This document shows positions 20,262 through 30,458 of a stretch of DNA of 64,000 bases, piece after piece. Position numbers and translations under genes: made by a program. Below the pieces are notes generated by a model. The model did not search any database, was not told where the DNA came from, and was given only the letters and a program-made list of their open reading frames with translations. Origin of the DNA: an uncultured Psychrobacter sp. (GTDB taxonomy: Bacteria > Pseudomonadota > Gammaproteobacteria > Pseudomonadales > Moraxellaceae); the NCBI RefSeq assembly GCF_947495825.1, contig NZ_CANMAH010000002.1, forward strand, positions 1-64,000. Reading direction: 5' to 3'. Every line of letters starts with the position of its first letter. Positions within the stretch are counted from its first letter, which is position 1.

Positions 20262-20375
20262 ATAAATAAGCTGTAGCTGAGTTACACGCATAGATTTTAG
20301 GCAATACTAATACTGCCTATCAGCTCAATACCTGTTATCCTTTTAACAACTTTTATATTCATTGAGACTGCTTTT

Positions 20376-21641
20376 ATGGCATCTGCAACCAGCCTGACTA
20401 TACTTGAGATTAGCGCTATCTTTTTATCAATGACTGCGATATTGGCTTACATCAATCATCGCTTTATTGGTCTACCAACTACGATTGGAGTTATGGTTAT
20501 CTCCATTGTGTTATCCATGGTAGCGATCTTTTTAGGGTTTTTAGGGTTTGATCAGCTCATTGACTATGAAGTTAGTTTGTTAGATCAGTTGGACTTCACT
20601 GAAGTCTTGCTAGATGGCATGCTATCTATGCTCTTGTTCGCTGGTGCTTTGCACGTCAATATTGGTGATTTAAAGCGTTATAAGCTCCCCATTGGCGTTC
20701 TTGCATGTATTGGCACGCTAGTATCAGCTGTACTGATCGCTACTGCCCTCTACTTTATGCTCCCACTCCTTGGTTTTGGACTCCCTTTTATTTGGTGTCT
20801 ACTATTTGGTGCTTTGATATCGCCTACAGATCCTATTGCAGTTATGGGAATACTAGCATCAGCGGGAGCGCCAAAGAGCATCGAAACTGTCATCGCTGGC
20901 GAGTCATTGTTCAATGATGGCATCGGTGTTGTCATATTTGTTCTATTGCTCGGCATCTTATCTAGTGGTGATATACCAACGGTTAATTATGTGGCCCATA
21001 CTCTAGCTGTTGAAGCTGGTGGTGGCATTATTTTTGGCTTGGTACTTGGTGCTATTTTGTACTACTTACTCAAAAGTATTGACAGTTATCAAGAAGAAGT
21101 ACTGTTGACACTTGCAGGCGTGATAGGTGGTTATGCATTAGCCAGTCATTGGCATTTGTCCGGGCCACTTGCTATGGTGATGATGGGCCTAATGGTCGGC
21201 AACCGTGGTCGCGAGCTTGCGATGAGTGACAAGACCCGTCACTATATTGATCTGTTTTGGGAGCTGATAGATGAGATTTTAAACGCGATTTTATTTGTGC
21301 TAATCGGTCTTGAGGTTGTCATCATTGCATACTCAGGCAACCTATTTATTGCAGGAGGCTTGAGCATTATAATTGCCTTACTTGCCCGTCTTATCGTCGT
21401 AGGTATGACTACCAAGACCTTAAGCAGACAGCTACAATTACCTGAGGGTGCGTGGAAAGTATTGACCTGGGGCGGATTACGGGGCGGTATTTCAGTGGCC
21501 TTGGTACTACAGCTGCCGACAGGGATGGAGCGCGATATTTTACTGGCACTCACCTATGCTGTCGTCGTCTTCTCTATCTTGGTACAAGGGTTAAGCATCG
21601 GCAAAGTCGCCAAAATGATTCAGCCTGTTGCGCATAAATAG
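20376..21641 (+). CDS. Na+/H+ antiporter, CPA1 (NhaP-type)
   Basis: The 421-residue protein is wholly membrane-embedded, with about 12 helices. It has the CPA1 ion-site features ISPTDPIAV (T151-D152-P153) and GESLFNDG (N180-D181), and a later GGLRGGISVALVL. It exchanges Na+ (possibly K+ or Li+) for protons across the inner membrane, helping pH and salt homeostasis. No long C-terminal regulatory domain is present. Ion specificity cannot be told from sequence. Confidence 0.9.
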   Translation: MASATSLTILEISAIFLSMTAILAYINHRFIGLPTTIGVMVISIVLSMVAIFLGFLGFDQLIDYEVSLLDQLDFTEVLLDGMLSMLLFAGALHVNIGDLKRYKLPIGVLACIGTLVSAVLIATALYFMLPLLGFGLPFIWCLLFGALISPTDPIAVMGILASAGAPKSIETVIAGESLFNDGIGVVIFVLLLGILSSGDIPTVNYVAHTLAVEAGGGIIFGLVLGAILYYLLKSIDSYQEEVLLTLAGVIGGYALASHWHLSGPLAMVMMGLMVGNRGRELAMSDKTRHYIDLFWELIDEILNAILFVLIGLEVVIIAYSGNLFIAGGLSIIIALLARLIVVGMTTKTLSRQLQLPEGAWKVLTWGGLRGGISVALVLQLPTGMERDILLALTYAVVVFSILVQGLSIGKVAKMIQPVAHK

Positions 21642-21785
21642 CGATGCATTCAAATGACTAACCTATCAAAACTAGACAATTAACGTTATAAAACTATCAA
21701 AGTAGTCAGCGAGTCATAGTAATTTTGCAACTTTATATCTCACTGCTCACCTCTTACGCCAATCTCTCAACAGCACAGCTGCTCT

Positions 21786-21825
21786 AAAAAGGTTTGATAT
21801 CAGACGTTATATCAAACCTTTACGT
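21786..21825. terminator. Bidirectional terminator overlapping a stop codon
   Basis: AAAGGTTTGATAT and ATATCAAACCTTT pair around an eight-base loop. The leftward copy ends in TTTTT; the rightward one in TTTACG. The stop codon of the DUF2127 gene (21807-21809) lies in the loop, so the stem partly encodes its last residues. It separates the convergent antiporter and DUF2127 genes. Confidence 0.75.
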
Positions 21826-22433
21826 TTCATATTACGATAGACGACGATAACAATGATAATATTTAGTAGTAAAATTCCCAGTTTAAACCAATCAAATGGA
21901 CTCACTATTAGATAGTAAATCTCAATAGGAATAAATATCCCATAACCGATAACGCTAAACCAATATGCCCATGTTTTATCTTGCCACAACCCATAAGCTT
22001 CAACAAAACGCAAACTAACGTAAGCAAAAATAAATAACAGAAAAAGTGACCAGTTTTTACTTGCTTGCTGGGCAATTTGGACAATACTCTCTATTTGCGT
22101 GGACAGCAGGTTGCCAAAGTGTTGTTGCCATGAATCCGATGCTTGGGCCAGCCAGCGCTCGAGATTGGCATGCCAAAACCATAATGCAAAAGCCCCTGTC
22201 AGCGCGCCCGCTCCTTTGACGATCTCGTACACTGCGACTGCTTTGATCGATTCGCTAGACTCGCTGTTTTTGGTCACTTTATTCGACAGACTATCGTCAT
22301 CATCCAATAACTGATGACTTTCACTCGCTATAGAAGGTCGTGAATTGTCATTATGCTGAGATGGATTAACCAAAGAAGGTCTCCACGACTCGGCCTTGTA
22401 GATGTTGGTTAAAGAACGGGGTGTTCTTGCCAT
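21807..22433 (-). CDS. DUF2127 membrane protein
   Basis: Residues 62-208 contain the DUF2127 pattern: AVAVYEIVKGAGAL, then about four hydrophobic helices, with SLRFVEAYGLWQDKTWAYWF and IPIEIYYLI. The N-terminal 60 residues are polar and overlap the end of pyrC' by 68 bases in another frame. The only ATG is at 22433 and has no clear ribosome-binding site. The real start may be an internal TTG or GTG nearer residue 43-53, which would also remove the overlap. Function is unknown. Confidence 0.7.
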   Translation of the reverse strand: MARTPRSLTNIYKAESWRPSLVNPSQHNDNSRPSIASESHQLLDDDDSLSNKVTKNSESSESIKAVAVYEIVKGAGALTGAFALWFWHANLERWLAQASDSWQQHFGNLLSTQIESIVQIAQQASKNWSLFLLFIFAYVSLRFVEAYGLWQDKTWAYWFSVIGYGIFIPIEIYYLIVSPFDWFKLGILLLNIIIVIVVYRNMKRKGLI

Positions 22434-23577
22434 TCGATAACATGGTATCTACTGTCACCTGCCACTCAAGGTTAGGATCGACCAAGATTGCGCCGCCTAG
22501 ACTTTCATACTTGGTACTGATTCCCGCAATTTGAGCCGGGTTGATACAAATTTTATCTACCAGTTGCTCTACTGTTAGCACCTCATCTCGTACCAGTTGA
22601 CAAGCTAGCGCCATAAAGGTGTCGAAATTGGAGATACCAGGGGTACTTTCAGCGAAAGGGGCTTTTTTGGCCGTAGAATTTAAGGGTTCATGATGACTAC
22701 AAATGGCATCAATAGTCCCATCTTTGAGGCCACGCAATAGTGCTTGCTGATCAGTATTACTACGTAATGGCGGTAACACATAAGCTTGTGCATTAAAACC
22801 TTCTAGATTGTCATCTGTCAAATACAACTGATGCATCGCTACATCACAGGTTACGGGCAGTCCTTTGTCTTTTGCCCAGCGCATCAGCTCCACTGAAGAC
22901 TTACATGATAATTGACTAAAATGGGCGGAAATACCGGTCTCCTCTACCATCAGCAATTGGGTAGACAAGGCTACTGTCTCAGCGATCCAAGGAATACCTT
23001 GCAGGCCATGATAAGAGGCAATGTAGCCTTCATGCGCAACCCCATTACCAGACAAATTTGGCTCGTTGGGATAAAAAAATACTTTCATACCAAAGGTTGC
23101 TGCATACTCTAACGTCCGTAACAACACCAGATCATTATCAAAAGGCCGACGCGCATTAGAAACAGCAATACAACCTCCTTTTTTAAGACCTGCAATATTG
23201 GAGGGACGCGTCCCTTCTAGACCTGCTGTTAATGCGCCAAGAATATGCAGATAAATACCGCCATCTTCGAGTGCACGCTCACGCAGACCTTTAAGTAATG
23301 AGCCATTCTCCAAGATAGGGCTGGTATCAGGCGGAGTCACCACATGCAAAAAGCCGTTGCCACGGGCAGCCCGACCTTCAGAGGACAATGTCCCATGTTG
23401 CTGTTGTCCAGGTTCGCGTAGGCGTGCACACAAGTCTACTAATGGTGGTAGCAACCAAGTTTCACGACCAGTCTCAAGGTTTGCAAGTTTATCAATCGCT
23501 TCACTCGATAAAGACTTTTCAAATACGTTAGGAAGTAAATTTGTTATCTGCGCATCAGTAGTAATAGGGTCAGTCAT
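22366..23577 (-). CDS. pyrC': Dihydroorotase-like PyrC', non-catalytic
   Basis: The amidohydrolase fold is clear and the gene lies behind pyrB, as in Pseudomonas, where an inactive dihydroorotase is needed to assemble aspartate carbamoyltransferase. The first metal motif, normally D-x-H-x-H-LREPG, reads D48-L-C50-A-R52-LREPG, so both histidines are gone. The usual TDHAPH block is replaced by SHHEPL. The protein (403 residues) is therefore probably a structural partner of PyrB rather than an enzyme. A true dihydroorotase should be encoded elsewhere. There are 87 bp between the two genes. Confidence 0.85.
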   Translation of the reverse strand: MTDPITTDAQITNLLPNVFEKSLSSEAIDKLANLETGRETWLLPPLVDLCARLREPGQQQHGTLSSEGRAARGNGFLHVVTPPDTSPILENGSLLKGLRERALEDGGIYLHILGALTAGLEGTRPSNIAGLKKGGCIAVSNARRPFDNDLVLLRTLEYAATFGMKVFFYPNEPNLSGNGVAHEGYIASYHGLQGIPWIAETVALSTQLLMVEETGISAHFSQLSCKSSVELMRWAKDKGLPVTCDVAMHQLYLTDDNLEGFNAQAYVLPPLRSNTDQQALLRGLKDGTIDAICSHHEPLNSTAKKAPFAESTPGISNFDTFMALACQLVRDEVLTVEQLVDKICINPAQIAGISTKYESLGGAILVDPNLEWQVTVDTMLSNGKNTPFFNQHLQGRVVETFFG

Positions 23578-23664
23578 GAGCTTGTTACCATATCAGTAAT
23601 TAAATAAATAGAATCGAATAATCAAACGTCTAAAGCGTACACCACAAAGTATCAGTTGCTAACT

Positions 23665-24759
23665 TCATTGGTTATGCGTCTTTTGTGAGTTTCTTGCCGC
23701 TTGATGAGCGCGTTGGCCTTCCATGGCGAGTGATAATACTGCCATACGAATCGCTACACCATTACTCACCTGCTCTAAAATAACGGACTGCGGGCCATCA
23801 GCCACACTTGAGGCAATCTCAATACCTCGGTTCATGGGACCTGGGTGCATGATTAGAGCATCAGGTTTCGCAAGCGCCACCCGCTCAGGCGTAATACCAT
23901 AATGTTTATAATACTCACTTGATGAAGCCAGTAGCGGCGAGCCAATGCGCTCATTTTGTATTCTTAATCCCATGATGACATCACAGTCTGTGACGCACTC
24001 ATTCATGTTTTCATAAACATTCACACCGTAGCGCTCAATCCCCTTAGGCAATAGCGTACGTGGCGCGCAGACGCGAATATCTTTGACACCTAAAGTTTGC
24101 AGCGCACTGATGTCAGAGCGTGCGACTCTTGAATGCTTGATATCACCGATGATAGCAACTGATAACGCTTCAAATGGACGCGGTGCGGCGCGATGAATGG
24201 TCAGCATATCTAGCATCCCTTGGGTTGGATGCGCATGCCAGCCATCACCGCCATTGATAATGGCGATATCTGGCGTCACCTCAGTCGCCATAAAATGCGC
24301 GGCCCCTGATGCAGAATGTCTTACTACAAAGATATCAGCTGTCATGGCTTGTAAGTTCCACAGTGTATCGCGTAAACTTTCGCCTTTTTTTGTACTAGAG
24401 CGGGCAATGTCAATGTTCAGTACATTGGCCCCAAGACGCTTTTCTGCCACCTCAAAGGTAGTACGAGTACGAGTTGAGGGCTCAAAAAACAGATTCATAA
24501 CTGTACAGCCTTCAAGCTCAGGCCGATTGATCAGCTGACCATTTTCATCAAAGAAAGTTTCAGCTTTAGCAATAATTGCTTGTAGTTGTGATTTATTTAG
24601 CCCTTCTACGCCCAAAAAATGACGCAAACTTCCATCTTGGTTTAACTGTGGACGACTAAGGGAAGTGTTGAGTCTCTGATGGACAGTATCGTGGTCAAAT
24701 GTGGCGTATTTGGATGGTGATACAGTATTTGTAGATATATTTTTTTTGGAAGTTGGCAT
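23665..24759 (-). CDS. pyrB: Aspartate carbamoyltransferase catalytic subunit
   Basis: PyrB condenses carbamoyl phosphate and aspartate to carbamoyl-aspartate, the committed step of pyrimidine synthesis. The carbamoyl-phosphate loop [13 protein letters not shown] is at 91-103, and HPTQGMLDM and [10 protein letters not shown] are also present. The length of 364 residues includes a roughly 40-residue N-terminal extension compared with E. coli, as in class A pseudomonad enzymes that bind PyrC'. No pyrI is present. It is followed by the pseudo-dihydroorotase. Confidence 0.95.
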   Translation of the reverse strand: MPTSKKNISTNTVSPSKYATFDHDTVHQRLNTSLSRPQLNQDGSLRHFLGVEGLNKSQLQAIIAKAETFFDENGQLINRPELEGCTVMNLFFEPSTRTRTTFEVAEKRLGANVLNIDIARSSTKKGESLRDTLWNLQAMTADIFVVRHSASGAAHFMATEVTPDIAIINGGDGWHAHPTQGMLDMLTIHRAAPRPFEALSVAIIGDIKHSRVARSDISALQTLGVKDIRVCAPRTLLPKGIERYGVNVYENMNECVTDCDVIMGLRIQNERIGSPLLASSSEYYKHYGITPERVALAKPDALIMHPGPMNRGIEIASSVADGPQSVILEQVSNGVAIRMAVLSLAMEGQRAHQAARNSQKTHNQ

Positions 24760-25146
24760 AATGGCAAGTCTTTATTATGGGTTTATATCAAGTCAATCAT
24801 AACGATTTTTTCGTTCATGACTATGACCAGGTGTACAGACACGGGGACATTTTGACACTTATTTGCTACACTTTACCGCAGTAGCATATGGCATCTTACT
24901 CGCTTTTATAAATAACCCAATATTTACTATAATAAGCAGTAAGTCTGACCAAATTATCAATAATAATAGACATAGTGTAGCTGATTTTGCATGCAGGACA
25001 AAGATAACGAGCCTGCTATTTGCATATTTACTCATTCAACCAACAATTTAGCGAAACGCATTCTAAGTCATCATCTCAATCTAACGTATTTATAAAGCTT
25101 ATAATTTTTTATCTTATATGAATCCTCTCATTTATTAGGAACTACT
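24760..25146. other. Intergenic region between pyrB and fbp
   Basis: These 387 bases separate divergent genes and are AT-rich. A leftward TTGACT near 24792-24797 could serve pyrB, but no -10 at a proper distance was found. A 62-codon frame (24863-25051) has no credible features and is rejected. No attenuator-like hairpin with a U-tract was recognised ahead of pyrB. Confidence 0.35.
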
Positions 25147-26130
25147 ATGACGACCTTAGCACATTATTTAAAAGCACAAAAAACTGACCCTGCCGTAAGC
25201 GATGTCATCACCACTGTCACAGAAGTGGGTAAAACCATTTCGCAATTGCTTAGAAAAGGAGCGTTAGCAGATATTTTGGGAGAAGCAGGCAATCAGAATG
25301 TCCAAGGTGAAGAACAAAAAAAGCTAGATGTATTGGCCAATGATTTATTATTAGATGCTTTGGCACAAAACAAACACTGTGCAGGCGTAGCGTCAGAAGA
25401 GCTAGATGATGCAACGCCTGCCAATGCGGATGGCAACTTACTCGTATTGTTTGATCCGCTTGATGGCTCATCAAACATCGATATCAATATGGCGGTAGGC
25501 ACGATCTTCTCTATTTTACCCTACCAGCGTCAAGGCCAAACAAGTGAAAATAGCGACTTTTTACAAGCGGGCAACGCACAGCTGGCGGCAGGTTACTTAC
25601 TGTATGGTACATCAACTATGCTGGCACTGACGGTAGCTGACAACGTAGTGATGTTTAGCTTAGATCCAGATAGTAACGACTACATACTAGTAGAAGATAA
25701 CGTACAAATCGATGCCGATACCAGTGAGTATGCCATTAACAGCTCAAATTATCGCTATTGGCGTGCTCCTATGCAGCAGTATATTGATGAGCTGGTCGCT
25801 GGCGATACAGGGGTCCGTGGTCGTAATTTTAATATGCGCTGGGTGGCAGCTATGGTGGGTGACGTGCATCGTATCTTACGCCGCGGTGGGTTATTCACTT
25901 ATCCTTTTGACACCAAGTATCCAAACAAAGCTGGTAAGCTGCGTTTAATGTACGAAGCCAATCCTATGAGCTTACTCATTGAACGCGCAGGCGGCAGTGC
26001 GACTGATGCCACCAATCGTATCTTAGATATAACTCCAACCGACATTCATCAGCGTGTCCCTGTCGTCCTTGGTAGTAAAAACGAAGTCGATTATGTCAGA
26101 GACTTACACCTCAAACATGACAATAAATAG
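25147..26130 (+). CDS. fbp: Fructose-1,6-bisphosphatase class I
   Basis: Fbp hydrolyses fructose 1,6-bisphosphate to fructose 6-phosphate in gluconeogenesis. The metal-binding [12 protein letters not shown] is at 101-112, preceded by the conserved ASEELDD at 82-88. The substrate region [24 protein letters not shown] is present near the end. The length (327 residues) is normal. AGGA lies before the ATG. The gene is monocistronic or cotranscribed with the methyltransferase 128 bp downstream. Confidence 0.95.
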   Translation: MTTLAHYLKAQKTDPAVSDVITTVTEVGKTISQLLRKGALADILGEAGNQNVQGEEQKKLDVLANDLLLDALAQNKHCAGVASEELDDATPANADGNLLVLFDPLDGSSNIDINMAVGTIFSILPYQRQGQTSENSDFLQAGNAQLAAGYLLYGTSTMLALTVADNVVMFSLDPDSNDYILVEDNVQIDADTSEYAINSSNYRYWRAPMQQYIDELVAGDTGVRGRNFNMRWVAAMVGDVHRILRRGGLFTYPFDTKYPNKAGKLRLMYEANPMSLLIERAGGSATDATNRILDITPTDIHQRVPVVLGSKNEVDYVRDLHLKHDNK

Positions 26131-26258
26131 TACGCTTTATCATTACTTATTTATAATGTAATCCTACATACTAAGCATGACCAGTCCAATATTAAAAAGT
26201 ATTTTGGACTGAATTGTTTTCGATGTCATTTATTTTACCTTTTTTTAAGCAGTCAATT

Positions 26259-27053
26259 ATGTCAATAGACTCTACCGAGCTGATCACTTCAGATAAAAAC
26301 CCTTCAGTGAAGCTTGTAAAAGCACTGTTATCACAAGCTCGTCAACGTAAAAAACAAGGACAGACCGTACTTGAAGGCGTGCATCTTATAGATGCTGCTC
26401 TACGTAGTGATTATCCATTTGTTCAAATACTCCTGGCACAATCAGCTCACCAGCATCATGAGGTTCAGCAGGTTTTAATGCGCCTACCCACTTACACTAG
26501 TGTTTTGACGCTATCAGATACACTTTATGAGAGCATTCGAAGTCTCGGTACAGGTATCGATATTATGGCGGTCATAAACGCACCTGCGCTAAACTTGACG
26601 GTGATAGACTACGACTGCTTGATTTTAAATGATGTACAAGATAGTGGTAATGTTGGCACGCTACTACGTACCGCCGCCGCAGTTGGTATCGAAGCAGTAC
26701 TCTGTACTAGTGGCACGGCCCAAGCTTGGTCACCCAAGACACTACGAGCAGGAATGGGCGCTCAGTTTGCGCTCACTATTTATGAAGGTTTGAGTGCTCA
26801 AGATATTCTAGACTGTGTAAAAGTCCCTTTACTAGCAACCAGCTCACATACTGACACTTTGATTTATGAGCATGATCTTACCGCTCCTACTGCGTGGATT
26901 ATGGGCCATGAAGGTCAAGGCGTGTGTGATGAGCTGATGCAATGTGCAACTCCTATCGCCCTACCGCAGCCTAATGGTCAAGAGAGCCTCAACGTTGCGA
27001 TTGCAGGTTCGCTTTGTCTTTATGAGACGCTACGTCAACGCCATTACAGTTAA
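26259..27053 (+). CDS. SpoU/TrmH-family RNA 2'-O-methyltransferase
   Basis: The SPOUT trefoil-knot motifs are all visible: NDVQDSGNVGTLLRTAAAVG, then IMGHEGQGV, then IALPQPNGQESLNVAIAGSLCLYE. An N-terminal substrate-binding domain begins with the KLVKALLSQARQRKKQGQTVLEG block common to this group. It transfers methyl groups from S-adenosylmethionine to a ribose in rRNA or tRNA; the target cannot be told. The start is uncertain: TTG 26214 and ATG 26223 are possible, and ATG 26259 (264 residues) fits the family length best. None has a strong ribosome-binding site. Confidence 0.83.
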   Translation: MSIDSTELITSDKNPSVKLVKALLSQARQRKKQGQTVLEGVHLIDAALRSDYPFVQILLAQSAHQHHEVQQVLMRLPTYTSVLTLSDTLYESIRSLGTGIDIMAVINAPALNLTVIDYDCLILNDVQDSGNVGTLLRTAAAVGIEAVLCTSGTAQAWSPKTLRAGMGAQFALTIYEGLSAQDILDCVKVPLLATSSHTDTLIYEHDLTAPTAWIMGHEGQGVCDELMQCATPIALPQPNGQESLNVAIAGSLCLYETLRQRHYS

Positions 27054-27104
27054 ATTTGTATATAGTCAAAATAGAATAGCTATATTAGCTTGGCGTTTAA
27101 ACAT

Positions 27105-27139
27105 AAAAAATCCCGCTATCAATGATAGCGGGATTTTTT
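27105..27139. terminator. Bidirectional terminator
   Basis: AAAAAATCCCGCTATC and GATAGCGGGATTTTTT form a perfect 16-bp stem with a three-base loop. It ends both the methyltransferase gene and the converging etfBA operon. Confidence 0.93.
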
Positions 27140-27157
27140 ATAGATTGTCTGTCAAAC

Positions 27158-28090
27158 TTAGACCTTGCTAGTTAGCTCAGGAATTGCTTCAAATAGATCA
27201 GCTTCTAAGAAGTAATCAGCAACGCTTGCGATTGGAGATTCTGGGTCATTGTTAATGGCGACAATGACTTTTGAGTCTTTCATACCTGCCAAATGCTGAA
27301 TAGCACCTGAGATGCCAGCCGCGATATATAAGTCTGGCGCAACGATTTTACCCGTTTGACCGACCTGCATATCGTTAGGAACATAACCTGCATCGACCGC
27401 AGCACGCGATGCACCAACTGCAGCGCCTAGCTTATCTGCCAATGGTTCGATGTATTTAGTAAAGTTCTCACCATTTGCTAAAGCGCGACCACCAGATACG
27501 ACGATTGAGGCTGATGTTAATTCAGGACGATCAGATGCTGCCATCTCTTCATTAACAAAGCTCGATTTACCAGCGTCTTGTACATTGTCGATTGTCTCAA
27601 TAGTAGCAGAACCACCTTCGGCAGCCACTGGATCAAAAGCCGTCGTACGCACGGTCAATACCACTTTATCTTCTGTCGTCTTAACAGTAGCAGTCGCATT
27701 ACCAGCATAGATAGGACGCTCAAAAGTCTGGGCATCTATGACAGCAGAAACCTCTGACAACATACTAACATCTAGTAAAGCTGCTGTACGCGGCATGAAG
27801 TTTTTACCAGTGGTCGTTGCTGGCGCAACAATATGACTATAGTCTGCAGCAATATCTGCAACCAATAACGATATATTTTCTGCCATTTGATGTTCGTAAG
27901 CTGCGTTATCTGCTAATAGTACTTTACTTACGCCTTCAGCTTTTGCTGCTTCATCCGCCGCTGCCTGATTACCACTACCAGCAACCAATACATGAATGTC
28001 ATCACCAATCTGCTTAGCAGCTGCAATAGTACTTAAAGTTGCCTTTTTTAGACTGGCATTGTCGTGTTCTGCATATACCAAAATTGCCAT
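27158..28090 (-). CDS. etfA: Electron transfer flavoprotein alpha subunit
   Basis: EtfA and EtfB form a heterodimer with FAD and AMP that carries electrons from acyl-CoA and other dehydrogenases to ETF:ubiquinone oxidoreductase. The FAD-binding C-terminal domain is clear: [46 protein letters not shown] and the final INNDPESPI. At 310 residues it is a typical bacterial EtfA. AAGGA precedes the ATG. It lies 94 bp downstream of etfB. Confidence 0.95.
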   Translation of the reverse strand: MAILVYAEHDNASLKKATLSTIAAAKQIGDDIHVLVAGSGNQAAADEAAKAEGVSKVLLADNAAYEHQMAENISLLVADIAADYSHIVAPATTTGKNFMPRTAALLDVSMLSEVSAVIDAQTFERPIYAGNATATVKTTEDKVVLTVRTTAFDPVAAEGGSATIETIDNVQDAGKSSFVNEEMAASDRPELTSASIVVSGGRALANGENFTKYIEPLADKLGAAVGASRAAVDAGYVPNDMQVGQTGKIVAPDLYIAAGISGAIQHLAGMKDSKVIVAINNDPESPIASVADYFLEADLFEAIPELTSKV

Positions 28091-28184
28091 TTTTTTGTCC
28101 TTTATTTATTTGTTCATGTCGTCAGATAGCATTTCAAATACGGCATTTACAGCACTAACACTCTATAAATGCGTCAGCGAAGTC

Positions 28185-28934
28185 TTAGATTACTTTCGCT
28201 TCATTTTTTAGCTTATCGACCAATTCATCAACTGAGGCTACCGTAATACCAGCCTTACGTTCAGCAGGTGGCGTAACTTTAACGATTTCTTGCTTAGACG
28301 TCATCTCAACACCGAAGTCTGCTGGCGTTTTTTCATCAAGAGGCTTTTTCTTAGCTTTCATGATGTTCGGCAGTTTTGCATAACGTGGTTCGTTTAAACG
28401 TAAATCAGTTGTAATCACTGCAGGTAGTGATAGCGCAACTGTTTGTAGGCCACCGTCAACTTCACGGGTCACGTTTACTTTATCACCTTCGACTTTTACT
28501 TCTGAAGCAAACGTACCTTGACCAATACCCATCAAAGCGGCAAGCATCTGTCCTGTCTGATTATTATCATCGTCAATCGCTTGCTTACCCAATAGAATAA
28601 TATCTGTGCTTTCTTGTTCAGCAACGTTTTTTAGAATTTTAGCGACTTGTAGCGGATACGGTTTGGCATCAGTTTGGACCAAAACGCCACGATCAGCACC
28701 CAATGCTAACGCTGCACGAATCTGCTCTTGTGATTCTTTTGGTCCGATAGAAGCGACAATAATTTCGTCAATAACGCCAGCTTCTTTTAGACGCACTGCT
28801 TCTTCGACGGCAATTTCATCAAACGGGTTGATAGACATTTTAGTGTTCGATAAATCCACACCAGAATTATCAGCTTTTACACGAACTTTTACGTTGTAAT
28901 CAATGACACGCTTGACCGCGACTAATGCTTTCAT
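28185..28934 (-). CDS. etfB: Electron transfer flavoprotein beta subunit
   Basis: This is the AMP-binding subunit of the ETF heterodimer. Family features include [20 protein letters not shown] at the start, the [19 protein letters not shown] block, the [21 protein letters not shown] nucleotide loop, and the recognition-loop region [29 protein letters not shown]. The length of 249 residues is standard. GAGGA precedes the ATG. It is the first gene of etfBA. Confidence 0.95.
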   Translation of the reverse strand: MKALVAVKRVIDYNVKVRVKADNSGVDLSNTKMSINPFDEIAVEEAVRLKEAGVIDEIIVASIGPKESQEQIRAALALGADRGVLVQTDAKPYPLQVAKILKNVAEQESTDIILLGKQAIDDDNNQTGQMLAALMGIGQGTFASEVKVEGDKVNVTREVDGGLQTVALSLPAVITTDLRLNEPRYAKLPNIMKAKKKPLDEKTPADFGVEMTSKQEIVKVTPPAERKAGITVASVDELVDKLKNEAKVI

Positions 28935-29260
28935 ACGTTCCTCGTTTATTAATGTTATGAATTAAAAAATATAAATCAAAAACTATTGATTTATTTGATG
29001 CAAAATATTACTTAAATAGTATAACTCGGTTTGTCAACGATTTTTCATCAGGCTTGACTTATTAGACCTAACTATCTTGCGTGAGCATCTCGGTAAGGTC
29101 AAGACAACGCCGTGAATAATGCGTCATAAATTTGTCACTATTTATATAAAACATGACATATTACGTGTGATATATATGATTTCGTCATTTAAAACTGAAT
29201 CATTCTTACTTTTATTGAACTATTAAGCTTTTTGCTCAAAATTTATTATTACATACTTAG
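28935..29260. other. Intergenic region upstream of etfB
   Basis: These 326 very AT-rich bases should carry the etfB promoter. On the leftward strand a perfect TTGACA (29032-29037) and a TATACT (29018-29023) are visible, but only eight bases separate them, so they cannot both belong to one sigma-70 promoter. No gene or terminator was seen. Confidence 0.35.
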
Positions 29261-29845
29261 CTAAGCATTGTTCAAAGTTTCTTTTTTTACTGACGTTTTA
29301 GTAGCATCAACCAGCAGATCGCTGTCACGTATATCATCGAACAATGACCAATCTGGTGTTACATCGTTATTTTTAATAACACTCATATCAGCGGTGGTTT
29401 CCATAATGACGGCAAACACCTCAGATTTAGATTTGATACCATTTTTACGCAAGATTTGCTTGATATCATTGATGCTGATATTAGCCTCTTTTAAATTATC
29501 ATGAAAATACTGCCCACGTGCCATCAAAATAATAGGCTGATTATCCAATAACGTTTTTACCGACTTTATTTTCCGTCTTAAAAAAGACACAAGTGCTTGC
29601 AAGACAAACAACATACCGACTGCAACCAGTCCTTGTAGTAGCGAGCTTGACTTAGACAGAACGGTAGAAGCTAAAATACTACCAATAGCGATGGTCATAG
29701 CAAAATCATAACTCGATAGTTTTGAGAAGCTACGCAAGCCATTGAGCCTAGTAAACAGTATCAGACAAAAATAGAAGCCAATGACCGATAAGCTAATACC
29801 AATCACTTGCTGCCAGTCAATAGCAAACCACGCTTGCCAATCCAT
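29261..29845 (-). CDS. DUF421 (YetF-type) membrane protein
   Basis: Three hydrophobic segments in residues 1-90 are followed by a soluble domain. The DUF421 pattern is visible: RLNGLRSFSKLSSYDFAMTIAIGSILAS and, later, QPIILMARGQYFHDNLKEANISINDIKQILRKNG. At 194 residues the protein is close to the family's short form. Function is unknown; homologues are linked to envelope or spore-coat traits in other bacteria. The gene appears monocistronic. Confidence 0.82.
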   Translation of the reverse strand: MDWQAWFAIDWQQVIGISLSVIGFYFCLILFTRLNGLRSFSKLSSYDFAMTIAIGSILASTVLSKSSSLLQGLVAVGMLFVLQALVSFLRRKIKSVKTLLDNQPIILMARGQYFHDNLKEANISINDIKQILRKNGIKSKSEVFAVIMETTADMSVIKNNDVTPDWSLFDDIRDSDLLVDATKTSVKKETLNNA

Positions 29846-29943
29846 ACTTACTCCTACATATCGCTATCAGATAAATAATTATTATTGATGAATGATAAAT
29901 TATAACGGATAGTGGAACTTAGCATTGTTGCGTTTTTTTGACA

Positions 29944-29976
29944 AAAAAAAGCAACCTGATAAGAGGTTGCTTTTTT
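29944..29976. terminator. Terminator after the cold-shock gene
   Basis: AAAAAAAGCAACCT and AGGTTGCTTTTTT pair around a six-base loop, with T-tracts on both strands. It lies about 110 bases beyond the csp stop and ahead of the DUF421 gene. Confidence 0.85.
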
Positions 29977-30087
29977 ATAGATTCTAAACAATATTTTTGT
30001 TGTTATACAACAAACCAATCTTAGCTTTTATATAATCTTTTAAAATGAGAAGTGTTGATCAACCGACCAAACTCAACATAGATAAGA

Positions 30088-30300
30088 TTAAAGCGCTTCG
30101 ATTTGCTCAGCTTGTGGTCCTTTCTTACCTTCACCTAAGATGAAAGACACTTTTTGACCTTCGGCTAGAGTTTTGAAACCGTTACCTTGGATAGCGCTGT
30201 AGTGAGCGAATACGTCTTGTCCACCGTTGTCTTGAGCGATAAAACCAAAACCTTTAGCTTCATTAAACCACTTTACAGTGCCTTCAACTTTATCTGACAT
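30088..30300 (-). CDS. Cold-shock protein (CspA family)
   Basis: The 70-residue product is a single cold-shock OB domain that binds single-stranded RNA or DNA. RNP1 (KGFGFIAQ) and RNP2 (DVFAHYSAI) are both intact. The longer frame begins 15 codons upstream, but the ATG at 30300 has AGGAAA correctly placed and gives the standard [13 protein letters not shown] start. An approximately 150-base untranslated leader precedes it, as is usual for cold-regulated csp mRNAs. The exact paralogue cannot be named. Confidence 0.93.
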   Translation of the reverse strand: MSDKVEGTVKWFNEAKGFGFIAQDNGGQDVFAHYSAIQGNGFKTLAEGQKVSFILGEGKKGPQAEQIEAL

Positions 30301-30458
30301 AAATTTTCCTAACTCTTTAACTGTTGATGAGACTTGTGTCTTCACCGATTAATTGACAAATACTCAGTCGAATTTTAAGCAAATGCTAAGACTAAAACCA
30401 GTGTTATATCTTAACGATATGAGACTATTTTCGTCTACAACTCCCTAAGTACGAGTTT

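Noticed and set aside
24863..25051. 62-codon rightward frame between pyrB and fbp
   Set aside because: AT-rich, low-quality composition with no ribosome-binding site or similarity; it looks like chance in a promoter region.
28935..29260. Sigma-70 promoter for etfB from TTGACA and TATACT
   Set aside because: The hexamers are only eight bases apart, which is not functional spacing.
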